From positions 124,001 through 188,000 of the forward strand of contig NZ_JASGBH010000003.1 in assembly GCF_030053395.1 (NCBI RefSeq): 64,000 nt of DNA, in the 5' to 3' direction. Under the pieces are notes generated by a model. The model was given only the letters and a program-made list of their open reading frames with translations. It made no database searches and was not told the DNA's origin. Below, piece by piece: positions 1 through 7,969 of the stretch (positions are counted from its first letter, which is position 1; each line of letters begins with the position of its first letter). The position numbers were made by a program, and so were the translations under genes. The stretch comes from Limnohabitans lacus (lineage in GTDB: Bacteria; Pseudomonadota; Gammaproteobacteria; Burkholderiales; Burkholderiaceae_C).

Positions 1-2
1 CT

Positions 3-590
3 TCAGATCAGTTCTGTCCGAGAAGGAAGACTCAAGCCGGATTGCTCCACCAGCGAAGTCAGCAATGCCGCTGCATCGCTTTGAACGCTGACCAGCTCGT
101 TTTGCCACTGACCCATGAAGTCGTGCCGAACGACTTGGGCGATGAAAGCCGTCAGGCCGTCGTAGTAGCCATGGCAATTGAGGATGCCAATGGGCTTGTC
201 GTGGTAGCCCAGTTGGCGCCAGGTCCACACTTCAAACAACTCTTCGAAGGTGCCGATCCCGCCTGGCAAGGCCAAGAACGCATCGGCCCGCTCGGCCATC
301 ATCCGTTTGCGCTCGTGCATGGTGTCCACCACATGCAACTCGGTCAGGCCGTGGTGTGCCCATTCTTTTTCGACCAAGGCGCTGGGGATGATGCCCACCA
401 CCTGACCGCCCGCGGCGAGCGTGGCTTGAGCCACGATGCCCATGAGGCCATTGCGACCGCCTCCGTAAACCAACTGGCCGCCATGCGACCCTATCCATTG
501 GCCGACTTGGCGCGCGACTTGGGCAAAGCGCGGATCGTCTCCTGGACGGGAGCCGCAATATACGCAGATGGAAAAATTAGGGGGCGACAT
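3..590 (-). CDS. LOG family protein (TIGR00730 type), likely nucleotide 5'-monophosphate phosphoribohydrolase
   Basis: 195 residues if started at the ATG at 590; an open frame continues upstream to 713 but reads into dgkA, and the family begins at this methionine (SICVYCGS follows). The family signatures are clear: GGGRNGLMG at residues 43-51 and PGGIGTFEE at 109-117, the Rossmann-like nucleotide site of cytokinin-riboside-phosphate hydrolases (LOG). Known members cleave the N-glycosidic bond of AMP or N6-modified AMP; the physiological role in bacteria is uncertain. It is the last gene of the minus-strand run that begins with the sigma factor at 3201, 8 bp after dgkA. The older annotation 'lysine decarboxylase' is misleading for this family. 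Confidence 0.9.
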   Translation of the reverse strand: MSPPNFSICVYCGSRPGDDPRFAQVARQVGQWIGSHGGQLVYGGGRNGLMGIVAQATLAAGGQVVGIIPSALVEKEWAHHGLTELHVVDTMHERKRMMAERADAFLALPGGIGTFEELFEVWTWRQLGYHDKPIGILNCHGYYDGLTAFIAQVVRHDFMGQWQNELVSVQSDAAALLTSLVEQSGLSLPSRTELI

Positions 591-598
591 GTCTCGGT

Positions 599-1003
599 TC
601 AGCCCACCAAGATGGGCTTGAGCGCGGCGGCCCAAATGCCCAGGCACAAAAGCAGGCTCAGCAAGACGGCGGCGCTGCCCATGTCTTTGGCCCGTTTGGA
701 CAGGTCGTGCCATTCGGGCCCGATCCGGTCAATCGCCGACTCCACGCTGGTGTTGAGCAATTCAACAATCATGACCAGCAAAACCGATCCGGCCAAGAGG
801 GCGGTTTCTACCCAGCTTTGTCCCAGCCAAAAGGCCAGGGGGAGCATCACGACGGCCGCCAAGGCTTCTTGTCGAAAGGCGGTTTCGTGCCATCCTGCCT
901 TGAGCCCTTCGATCGAATAGCCGCCCGCATGAAGCACGCGGTTTAGACCTCTTCTTGCTTTTTGTGGGTTGACGGACTCTGGGGGCGTTGGGTTTTCGGA
1001 CAT
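599..1003 (-). CDS. dgkA: diacylglycerol kinase (undecaprenol kinase family)
   Basis: 134 residues, the usual size for the small integral-membrane DgkA family. The hallmark stretch with ELLNTSVESAIDR (about residues 82-94), holding the catalytic Glu and metal-binding Asn-Thr/Ser-Glu, is intact, with hydrophobic helices on either side (about 48-80 and 108-130). The enzyme phosphorylates diacylglycerol in the inner membrane using ATP-Mg and recycles the lipid by-product of periplasmic glucan synthesis. The N-terminal 20 residues are a Pro-rich extension before the conserved helix. It lies 12 bp after the RDD-protein gene, consistent with cotranscription with the sigma-factor operon. Confidence 0.93.
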   Translation of the reverse strand: MSENPTPPESVNPQKARRGLNRVLHAGGYSIEGLKAGWHETAFRQEALAAVVMLPLAFWLGQSWVETALLAGSVLLVMIVELLNTSVESAIDRIGPEWHDLSKRAKDMGSAAVLLSLLLCLGIWAAALKPILVG

Positions 1004-1015
1004 GGAGAAAAATCT

Positions 1016-1525
1016 TTATTGGGCGGAAATCAGGCGGGTGCCCGCCCATGCATCATGCCAAAACTGGTCTTGGGGGTGAAAACGACTGAGCAAGGCCCAG
1101 ACCGCCACCCAACCCAAGGTGATGACGCCCACTTCCAGTGCTGGCAGAGCAAAGGGGTAAGTGATCAGCAGAGGCGGAAAGAACCAAAACCAACTCAGCA
1201 AGTACCGCAGAAGGGCTCGGCTTTGGGTGAGCGGCAGCCCTTGCGTGTCCACAGCGCGGATGTGCCAGGTTTTCATGGCCAGGGTTTGGCCACGCGACCA
1301 AAACCAGGTGAAGTAAATGCCCAGAATCAAGAAAACAAAGGCTTGCAAGCCTGGACGGTGATCCATGGCATGTCGGGTTTGGCTGAGGGCGCTGAAGAGA
1401 TAAGCTGAAATGAAAACAACGCCAAACAGCAGCATGCCTTCATAGAGCCAGCAAGCCATTCTTCGTTTCAGGGAGGGGGCGCGCAAATTCGTGGGGACGG
1501 CTGTCCCAGAAGCAGACTTCGTCAA
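1016..1525 (-). CDS. RDD family integral membrane protein
   Basis: 169 residues if read from TTG at 1525, which overlaps the TGA of the preceding gene as TTGA; the first ATG (1459) would remove the conserved PSLKRRM lead-in, so the coupled TTG is preferred. The PSLKRRMACWLYEGMLLF segment near residue 17-34 is the Arg/Asp-type start of RDD domains, and about three hydrophobic helices follow (around 27-47, 63-80, 112-140), with TWHIRAV matching the conserved loop between them. RDD proteins are poorly characterised membrane proteins; some act in ion or solute transport. Its position between a DUF3106 protein and DgkA in an envelope-flavoured operon is the only functional hint. Confidence 0.82.
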   Translation of the reverse strand: MTKSASGTAVPTNLRAPSLKRRMACWLYEGMLLFGVVFISAYLFSALSQTRHAMDHRPGLQAFVFLILGIYFTWFWSRGQTLAMKTWHIRAVDTQGLPLTQSRALLRYLLSWFWFFPPLLITYPFALPALEVGVITLGWVAVWALLSRFHPQDQFWHDAWAGTRLISAQ

Positions 1526-2202
1526 GAGGATGAGCCTTCAGTGTTCGACACGGGGCCTGTGGGTGCCGGTAATTCAACCGCTTTGGGGGCCTGTGGCAAG
1601 AGGGTCTTGCGGTCCAAAGGCTGAGCGCTGGCGGCAGGACGGGTGATGTCCTTGGCGCTGTCAATGTTGCGTGTGGTTGGCGCGACCAAGCGAACCGCGT
1701 CTGCTGGCTTGGAGATGGTGGCGGCACTTTTGGACGGTGCAGGTGTGCCGACGGCGAGCGTGCGTTTGTCTTCAGCGGACAAGGCTTGATAGGCTTCCCA
1801 TTTAGCTTTTTTGTCCTCTTTGGGCAGACTTTGGACCGTATTGAAGTTGAACCGGGCCTGGTTGCGCTGCTGAGGGCTTAAGGCCACCCAATCGGCCATG
1901 CGGGTGTGCATGGTGGCTTGCTCGCTGGCCGGCCATTGAGAGAAATTTTGCGAAATGGCCAGCCATTTGCTTTGCTGCTGCGGCGTCAATTGGCCCCATT
2001 GACTGGCCAGAGGTGAGAGCGCCTTTTTTTGTTGTGGTGTCAATTGTTGCCAGCTGCTGGCCGACGACAGGACAGGGGCGCTCGCTGCAGAACTGGTGGG
2101 TGATTGCGCAGTGGCCGTGAGCAGCCATGCGCCCAAGAGCATGCCGCAAGCCGCCAAGCGCAGGGCCGCCCAAGACCACGAAAGTCGATGGATCTCAGTC
2201 AT
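1522..2202 (-). CDS. secreted DUF3106 protein with LTPQQ repeats
   Basis: 226 residues from the ATG at 2202, which overlaps the upstream stop by 8 nt (an in-frame GTG at 2211 is the alternative). Residues 1-33 form a signal peptide (hydrophobic AALRLAACGMLLGAWLL, then ATAQS), so the product is predicted periplasmic. The core contains a repeated pattern with W and LTPQQ: LTPQQ at 54-58 and 72-76, LSPQQ at 108-112 and LSAED at 141-145. The remaining C-terminal third is low-complexity, Pro/Ala-rich. LTxxQ motifs are also the hallmark of CpxP/Spy periplasmic stress proteins, although homology cannot be claimed by eye. Lies directly behind a probable anti-sigma gene. Confidence 0.82.
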   Translation of the reverse strand: MTEIHRLSWSWAALRLAACGMLLGAWLLTATAQSPTSSAASAPVLSSASSWQQLTPQQKKALSPLASQWGQLTPQQQSKWLAISQNFSQWPASEQATMHTRMADWVALSPQQRNQARFNFNTVQSLPKEDKKAKWEAYQALSAEDKRTLAVGTPAPSKSAATISKPADAVRLVAPTTRNIDSAKDITRPAASAQPLDRKTLLPQAPKAVELPAPTGPVSNTEGSSS

Positions 2203-2641
2203 TTTTGCCACTGTCGCTGAGCCCTTGTTTCAAAAACTTAACAAAACCTGCATCGGCATAGGCATCTGGGGGTAATTCATCGGTCAATAACGCCGAGTCA
2301 ATGGCGGCCAACTCGTTGGTGCGGTTGTCTTGTTGGATCCACTGGATCGCGCCCAGTCCAATGACCAAGGCCAGCACGGGCAAGGCAGACGCCAAAAAGC
2401 TCCAGAGGTTCAGGCCCTCGTCACCGGATCCGGTCAAGGTGCCATTGCTGTTGATCTGGGTGTTTTTGGCAAATCCCAGTTGCACGGCGGGCTTGCGTTG
2501 CGCCATGGCCAAATGGCGGGCAACCCGCAAGCGTTCAGAAATGTCGTGGGGCAGGCCAGGCGTGGCCAAGCTCAGTTGGGCGGAAAGTTGTCGTCCCAAG
2601 CGGTCCATGTTCATTTCTGCAGCAGTTTTTTGGTTTTTCAT
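2195..2641 (-). CDS. DUF3619 single-pass membrane protein, candidate anti-sigma factor
   Basis: 148 residues from the ATG at 2641, whose first bases overlap the sigma-factor stop as ATGA, so translation is coupled. Residues 1-80 are hydrophilic and basic and would be cytoplasmic; one strongly hydrophobic helix follows at about 83-107 (SFLASALPVLALVIGLGAI), and the C-terminal about 40 residues, rich in Asp/Glu and ending in SGKND, would be periplasmic. That topology and the 4-nt overlap with an ECF sigma gene are typical of anti-sigma factors. DUF3619 has no assigned biochemical function that I know of; the anti-sigma role is inference from layout. Confidence 0.82.
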   Translation of the reverse strand: MKNQKTAAEMNMDRLGRQLSAQLSLATPGLPHDISERLRVARHLAMAQRKPAVQLGFAKNTQINSNGTLTGSGDEGLNLWSFLASALPVLALVIGLGAIQWIQQDNRTNELAAIDSALLTDELPPDAYADAGFVKFLKQGLSDSGKND

Positions 2642-3201
2642 GGTCTCAATCCCTGGTTTTCCAAAGTTTGACTCAGCGCCTGAATGGCCCGAGAACAATG
2701 GGTTTTGACACTGCCTTCTGAGCAGCCCATCACGGCCGCGGTCTCTGCCACGTCCAACTCCTCCCAATAACGCAGCAGGAAGGCTTCCCGTTGACGAGGA
2801 GGCAAGGTCATGATGGCACTTTCGATGTGTTCGAGGGTTTGTACCCTGCCAATCCACTGTTCAGCGCTCTCGGCGCCGGCCTCCTGGCTGTTGGCGCTGA
2901 CTTCCAGAAGGTCAAAATCCCCGCCACCATCGTCGGAGTCAAAGTCACTCAAATTAGAAAACAGCGCATTTTTGGTTTTTTGCCTGCGAAACCAGTCCAA
3001 AACCGTGTTGGACAGAATGCGTTGGAACAACAAGGGCAGTTCGGCCAAGGGCTTGTCTGCGTAGTTGGTGCACAGCTTGATCATGCTGTCCTGGAGAATA
3101 TCCAAGGCCGCATCTTCATCGCGAACATGGTAGTAGGCGCGTTTAAACGCCTTTTTTTCCACGTTTTTCAGAAAATCTGAAAGTTCTGAGTCGGATGCCA
3201 A
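2638..3201 (-). CDS. ECF-type RNA polymerase sigma factor
   Basis: 187 residues. Region 2 is visible at about 13-80 (KAFKRAYYHVRDEDAALDIL, then WFRRQ) and region 4 at about 130-178 (LPPRQREAFLLRYWEELDV, AAVMGCSEGSVKTHCSRA), the latter a helix-turn-helix that reads the -35 element. The linker between them (about 83-115) is unusually acidic, with DSDDGGGDFD. It heads a tightly packed minus-strand operon with the DUF3619, DUF3106, RDD, dgkA and LOG genes, which suggests regulation of an envelope or lipid function. ECF sigma factors are normally held by a cognate membrane anti-sigma factor, here probably the next gene. Confidence 0.92.
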   Translation of the reverse strand: MASDSELSDFLKNVEKKAFKRAYYHVRDEDAALDILQDSMIKLCTNYADKPLAELPLLFQRILSNTVLDWFRRQKTKNALFSNLSDFDSDDGGGDFDLLEVSANSQEAGAESAEQWIGRVQTLEHIESAIMTLPPRQREAFLLRYWEELDVAETAAVMGCSEGSVKTHCSRAIQALSQTLENQGLRP

Positions 3202-3341
3202 AATTGTTCAGCCTTCGCACTGACGAGGCCGTTGCCTGTTTGTAATGAAATGATCATGCAGTGCCGCAGCTTGGGCCTTGCATGAAGACGAGGCGATTAT
3301 GTCACCGGGCGGGTCAGGCTTTGTGCTGATCACCTGCGTTT

Positions 3342-3370
3342 TTGGAAACCGGCTGTACAAATGCGATAAT
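3342..3370 (+). promoter_or_regulatory. sigma70-type promoter of the ilvB operon
   Basis: TTGGAA at 3342-3347 and GATAAT at 3365-3370 are separated by exactly 17 bp, a strong match to the housekeeping consensus. Transcription would begin near 3377, leaving a leader of about 150 nt before ilvB. The leader contains GGTGCCC (3427-3433) complementary to GGGCACC (3483-3489), followed by five T residues at 3495-3499, so a weak terminator-like fold is possible. The rest of the 3202-3526 gap shows no convincing gene. Confidence 0.65.
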
Positions 3371-3526
3371 GCGCGATTGCAATTGAAAAAAAGCAAACGG
3401 ATCACCGTCCGGCACATTTACAGTTTGGTGCCCATGTCGGTGGTCTCAAGTCCCAAAGCCACTTCAAAAGAGTCGAGCCCAGGGGCACCCAAGGTTTTTC
3501 GTTAGAGAAATTCACAAAGGTTGAAT

Positions 3527-5290
3527 ATGGACATGAACAAAGCCGAAACGGCAAAGCCCGCGGCCAGCGGACAAGAGCTTCGCGGCGCAGAAATTCTGGT
3601 CAAAGCGCTCCAAGCTGAGAACGTGCAATACATCTGGGGCTATCCCGGTGGAGCCGTGCTCCACATCTACGACGCTTTTTACAAACAAGACACGATTCAG
3701 CACGTTTTGGTGCGACACGAGCAAGCCGCCGTGCACGCTGCGGACGGCTTTGCCCGCGCCACCGGTGAAGTGGGCGTGGCATTGGTGACTTCGGGTCCTG
3801 GCCTGACCAACGCCGTGACCGGCATCGCCACGGCTTACATGGACAGCATCCCCATGGTGATCATCAGCGGCCAGGTGCCGACTGCTGCCATCGGTCTCGA
3901 TGCCTTCCAAGAGTGTGACACCGTGGGCATCACCCGCCCCATCGTCAAGCACAACTTCTTGGTCAAGGATGCCAAAGACATGGCCGAGACCATGAAAAAG
4001 GCTTTCCACATCGCACGCAGCGGTCGTCCCGGTCCTGTGGTGGTGGACATTCCGAAAGACGTTTCATTCAACAAGACCCTTTACACGGGTTACCCCGAGT
4101 CTGTTGAGATGCGCTCTTACAACCCCGTGCGCAAAGGTCACGGTGGTCAAATTCGCAAGGCCTTGCAGTTGTTGATGGGGGCCAAGCGTCCTTACATTTA
4201 CACCGGCGGCGGTGTTTTGCTGAGCAACGCCAGCGCTGAACTGCGTGCTTTGGTGGACATGCTCAACGTGCCGGTCACCAACACCTTGATGGGTCTGGGA
4301 GCTTTCCCCGCGACCGACCGCCGGTTTTTGGGCATGCTGGGCATGCACGGCACGCTCGAGGCCAACAACGCCATGCAGAACTGTGATGTTTTGCTGGCCG
4401 TGGGCGCCCGGTTTGACGACCGCGTCATCGGCAACCCCAAGCACTTCGCTTCGGTGGACCGCAAGATCATCCACATTGACATTGACCCCTCGAGCATCTC
4501 CAAGCGTGTCAAGGTTGATGTGCCCATCGTGGGCGACGTGAAAGACGTCCTGACCGAGCTCATGGGCATGATCCGTGAGTCTGGCCAAAAGCCCGATCCA
4601 CAGGCCTTGGCCCAGTGGTGGGAAACGGTTGAAGGCTGGCGTAAACGCGATTGCATGAAGTACGACAACAGCAATTCGCAAGTCATCAAGCCCCAAAAAG
4701 TCATTGAGACCTTGTGGGACATGACCAAGGATGCAGATGCGTACATCACATCCGATGTGGGGCAGCACCAGATGTGGGCCGCTCAGTATTACAAGTTCAA
4801 CGAACCACGCCGCTGGATCAACTCTGGTGGTTTGGGCACCATGGGCGTGGGCATTCCCTACGCCATGGGCATCAAACTGGCCAAACCAGACAGCGAAGTG
4901 TTCTGCGTCACGGGTGAGGGCTCGGTGCAGATGTGCATCCAGGAACTCTCGACCTGCCTGCAGTACAACACACCCATCAAAGTGGTGGCACTGAACAATG
5001 GTTTCTTGGGTATGGTGCGCCAGTGGCAGGAGATTGATTACTCCGGTCGTTACAGCCACAGCTACATGGACGCCTTGCCCAATTTCGTCAAATTGGCAGA
5101 GGCTTACGGTCACGTCGGCATCTTGGTTGAAAAACCGGAAGATGTAGAGCCCGCCTTGCGCGAAGCTCGCAGACTCAAGGACCGCACGGTTTTCTTGGAC
5201 ATCCGCACGGACCCGACTGAAAACGTGTTCCCGATGGTGCAGGCCGGCAAGGGCATCACCGAGATGCTTTTGGGCGTGGAGGACCTGTAA
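3527..5290 (+). CDS. ilvB: acetolactate synthase, large catalytic subunit
   Basis: 587 residues from the ATG at 3527, chosen because AAAGG at 3516-3520 gives good ribosome-binding spacing; an in-frame TTG six bases upstream would lie too close to it. The thiamine-diphosphate glutamate lies in VRHEQAAVHAADGFARATG near residue 65, and the C-terminal ThDP/Mg motif begins VTGEGSVQMCIQELST with the Asn in LNNGFLGMVRQWQ. The enzyme condenses two pyruvates, or pyruvate with 2-oxobutyrate, in the first common step of valine, leucine and isoleucine synthesis. It forms an operon with ilvN (2 bp gap) and ilvC. The first 20 residues (Lys/Ala rich) are a non-conserved extension. Confidence 0.97.
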   Translation: MDMNKAETAKPAASGQELRGAEILVKALQAENVQYIWGYPGGAVLHIYDAFYKQDTIQHVLVRHEQAAVHAADGFARATGEVGVALVTSGPGLTNAVTGIATAYMDSIPMVIISGQVPTAAIGLDAFQECDTVGITRPIVKHNFLVKDAKDMAETMKKAFHIARSGRPGPVVVDIPKDVSFNKTLYTGYPESVEMRSYNPVRKGHGGQIRKALQLLMGAKRPYIYTGGGVLLSNASAELRALVDMLNVPVTNTLMGLGAFPATDRRFLGMLGMHGTLEANNAMQNCDVLLAVGARFDDRVIGNPKHFASVDRKIIHIDIDPSSISKRVKVDVPIVGDVKDVLTELMGMIRESGQKPDPQALAQWWETVEGWRKRDCMKYDNSNSQVIKPQKVIETLWDMTKDADAYITSDVGQHQMWAAQYYKFNEPRRWINSGGLGTMGVGIPYAMGIKLAKPDSEVFCVTGEGSVQMCIQELSTCLQYNTPIKVVALNNGFLGMVRQWQEIDYSGRYSHSYMDALPNFVKLAEAYGHVGILVEKPEDVEPALREARRLKDRTVFLDIRTDPTENVFPMVQAGKGITEMLLGVEDL

Positions 5291-5292
5291 TC

Positions 5293-5784
5293 ATGAAACA
5301 CATCATCGCTGTACTGATTGAAAACGAAGCGGGCGCTTTGTCCCGCGTGGTGGGCTTGTTCTCGGCGCGTGGCTACAACATCGAGTCTCTGACCGTGGCC
5401 CCCACCGAAGACCCGAGCCTGTCGCGCATGACCATCCAGACCGCAGGGTCGGACGACGTGATCGAGCAAATCACCAAGCACCTGAACCGCCTGATCGAGG
5501 TGGTGAAGGTGGTTGACCTGACCGAAGGCGCTTACACCGAGCGCGAGTTGATGCTCGTGAAGGTGCGTGCCGTGGGCAAGGAACGCGAAGAAATGAAACG
5601 CATGGCCGACATCTTCCGCGGCCGCGTGATCGACGTCACCGACAAGAGCTACACCATTGAGCTGACCGGTGACCAGACCAAGAACGACGCCTTTTTGGAG
5701 GCGATCGACCGCAGTGCCATTTTGGAGACCGTGCGCACGGGTGCATGCGGTATCGGGCGCGGCGAGCGCATCCTGCGCGTCTAA
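5293..5784 (+). CDS. ilvN: acetolactate synthase, small regulatory subunit
   Basis: 163 residues, full length for the short IlvH/IlvN class. An ACT domain fills residues 2-75 (HIIAVLIENEAGALSRVVGL, GYNIESLTV), the valine-binding feedback site, followed by the C-terminal subunit-interaction domain with RELMLVKVRA and GIGRGERILRV at the end. It activates the large subunit and confers feedback inhibition by valine. The start codon lies just 2 bp after the ilvB stop, so the two are translationally linked, and ilvC follows 39 bp later. Confidence 0.96.
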   Translation: MKHIIAVLIENEAGALSRVVGLFSARGYNIESLTVAPTEDPSLSRMTIQTAGSDDVIEQITKHLNRLIEVVKVVDLTEGAYTERELMLVKVRAVGKEREEMKRMADIFRGRVIDVTDKSYTIELTGDQTKNDAFLEAIDRSAILETVRTGACGIGRGERILRV

Positions 5785-6840
<1,056 letters not shown>

Positions 6841-6860
6841 TTTGCCCTGGGCAAAACTGA

Positions 6861-6886
6861 AAAAGGCCACTGCGGTGGCCTTTTTT
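6861..6886 (+). terminator. rho-independent terminator of ilvBNC
   Basis: GGCCAC at 6865-6870 pairs with GTGGCC at 6875-6880 around a 4-nt loop and is followed by TTTTTT (6881-6886); the AAAA before the stem can extend it. It ends transcription of the ilv operon before pssA. Confidence 0.85.
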
Positions 6887-6954
6887 CATGGCTGGCAGAC
6901 TCGCTTAAACTGAGGGCTTGGGGCAAAACGCCACTCGCATCAGGACAGGAATGG

Positions 6955-7773
6955 ATGATGAACAACGATATCGATAAATCCGAAGATGCCGACACCGCGG
7001 CGGCATCGCGCAAGCCATCCAAGGGCATCTACATGTTGCCCAACATGATCACCTTGGCCGCACTGTTTGGCGGTTTTTACGCCATCGTTATGGCCATGAA
7101 TGGCCGTTTTGATTTGGCCACTGTGGGCATTTTGTGCGCCATGGTGCTCGACAGTCTGGACGGTCGCGTGGCCCGCATGACCAATACGCAAAGCGCGTTT
7201 GGCGAGCAAATGGATTCCCTTTCCGATATGGTTTCCTTTGGTGCGGCCCCCGCGCTGATTGCCTACGTCTGGGGCCTCAAGGGTTTGGGGCGTTGGGGTT
7301 GGATTGCGGCGTTTGTTTACTGCGCTTGCGCCGCGCTTCGCCTGGCGCGGTTCAACGTCAACACGGCAGTGGTGGACAAGCGTTATTTCCAAGGTCTCCC
7401 TTCACCTGCGGCAGCTGCTTTGGTGACGGGTTTCATCTGGATCATGATGGAAAACGCCATTGATCCGCAAAGCGTGGCTTGGTGGATGTTCGCTGTGGCA
7501 CTTTTCTCCGGCCTGACCATGGTGACCAACGTGCCGTTTTACAGCTTCAAAGACATGCACATGAAGAAGACAGTGCCCTTCGTCTCACTGGTTTTGGTGG
7601 CGCTGGGGATTGCGGTGGTCAACATTGATCCGCCCACGGTGCTGTTTGCAATTTTTGTGGGTTATGGCCTCAGTGGCTACGCCATCTACATCTGGCGCAA
7701 AGCCAAAGGCCAGCCGACCAGCATGATCAGCACCTCGACCGACGAGCCCGAAGAGCGGGGCCTTCATCAGTGA
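6955..7773 (+). CDS. pssA: CDP-diacylglycerol--serine O-phosphatidyltransferase
   Basis: 272 residues. The CDP-alcohol phosphatidyltransferase signature D-G-x2-A-R-x8-G-x3-D-x3-D is complete around residues 65-90 (starting DSLDGRVARM), and five or six hydrophobic helices follow through residue 245. It makes phosphatidylserine, the precursor of phosphatidylethanolamine, in the inner membrane. There are two adjacent ATG codons (6955, 6958); AGGA about 10 bp upstream serves either. It sits between ilvC and leuA with its own upstream terminator, so it is probably transcribed separately. The C-terminal 30 residues are polar and cytoplasmic. Confidence 0.94.
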   Translation: MMNNDIDKSEDADTAAASRKPSKGIYMLPNMITLAALFGGFYAIVMAMNGRFDLATVGILCAMVLDSLDGRVARMTNTQSAFGEQMDSLSDMVSFGAAPALIAYVWGLKGLGRWGWIAAFVYCACAALRLARFNVNTAVVDKRYFQGLPSPAAAALVTGFIWIMMENAIDPQSVAWWMFAVALFSGLTMVTNVPFYSFKDMHMKKTVPFVSLVLVALGIAVVNIDPPTVLFAIFVGYGLSGYAIYIWRKAKGQPTSMISTSTDEPEERGLHQ

Positions 7774-7804
7774 TGTCATGCCCATGACAGGTGGCTGATT
7801 TTTC

Positions 7805-7815
7805 TGTGCTAAAGT
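7805..7815 (+). promoter_or_regulatory. candidate extended -10 promoter for the leu leader
   Basis: TGCTAAAGT at 7807-7815 matches an extended -10 element (TGn followed by TAAAGT); no good -35 box lies 16-18 bp upstream, as is common with extended -10 promoters. Transcription would begin at about 7821-7823, next to the leader ATG at 7822, so the leader peptide might be translated from a leaderless or near-leaderless RNA. Assigned by eye only. Confidence 0.35.
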
Positions 7816-7821
7816 GAACCC

Positions 7822-7875
7822 ATGAACAAATCTTTGCTGGCACTACTGCTAACGCCTCACGGGCGGGATGTGTAG
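7822..7875 (+). CDS. leuL: leucine-rich leader peptide of leuA (attenuator peptide)
   Basis: A 17-codon frame reads MNKSLLALLLTPHGRDV, with five leucines in seven consecutive codons (residues 5-10 apart from one Ala), including two CTA codons, which are rare in the neighbouring G+C-rich genes. It ends 23 nt before the 5' arm of a terminator hairpin and 94 nt before leuA. This is the arrangement of a ribosome-mediated attenuator: scarcity of charged leucyl-tRNA stalls the ribosome at these codons. The codons for His-Gly-Arg (7858-7866) contain ACGGGC, complementary to the terminator arm. Family assignment is by architecture, not by sequence similarity. Confidence 0.72.
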   Translation: MNKSLLALLLTPHGRDV

Positions 7876-7895
7876 CGCACGCGAACATTGTCCTC

Positions 7896-7928
7896 AAAGG
7901 CCCGTATGCCATCCGCAACGGGCCTTTT
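7896..7928 (+). terminator. leuA attenuator hairpin
   Basis: GGCCCGT at 7899-7905 pairs with ACGGGCC at 7918-7924, is extended by AAA (7896-7898) with TTT (7925-7927), and runs into a short T tract, forming a rho-independent terminator upstream of leuA. The alternative partner ACGGGC (7859-7864), inside the leader peptide frame, can pair with GCCCGT (7900-7905) and would prevent the terminator from forming. Confidence 0.72.
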
Positions 7929-7969
7929 GCATTGGTGCATGGAATTGCGGGTTTTGACCAGGAGCGAAT

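Noticed and set aside
591..713. Upstream extension of the LOG protein to 713
   Set aside because: It would overlap dgkA by more than 100 bp out of frame and adds 41 Arg/Gly-rich residues that the family lacks.
3278..3505. A 75-codon plus-strand frame upstream of ilvB, and an ilv attenuator peptide in it
   Set aside because: It starts upstream of the mapped-by-eye promoter and is not enriched in Ile, Val or Leu beyond two adjacent Val; the GGTGCCC/GGGCACC pairing has a 49-nt loop and is too weak to claim attenuation.
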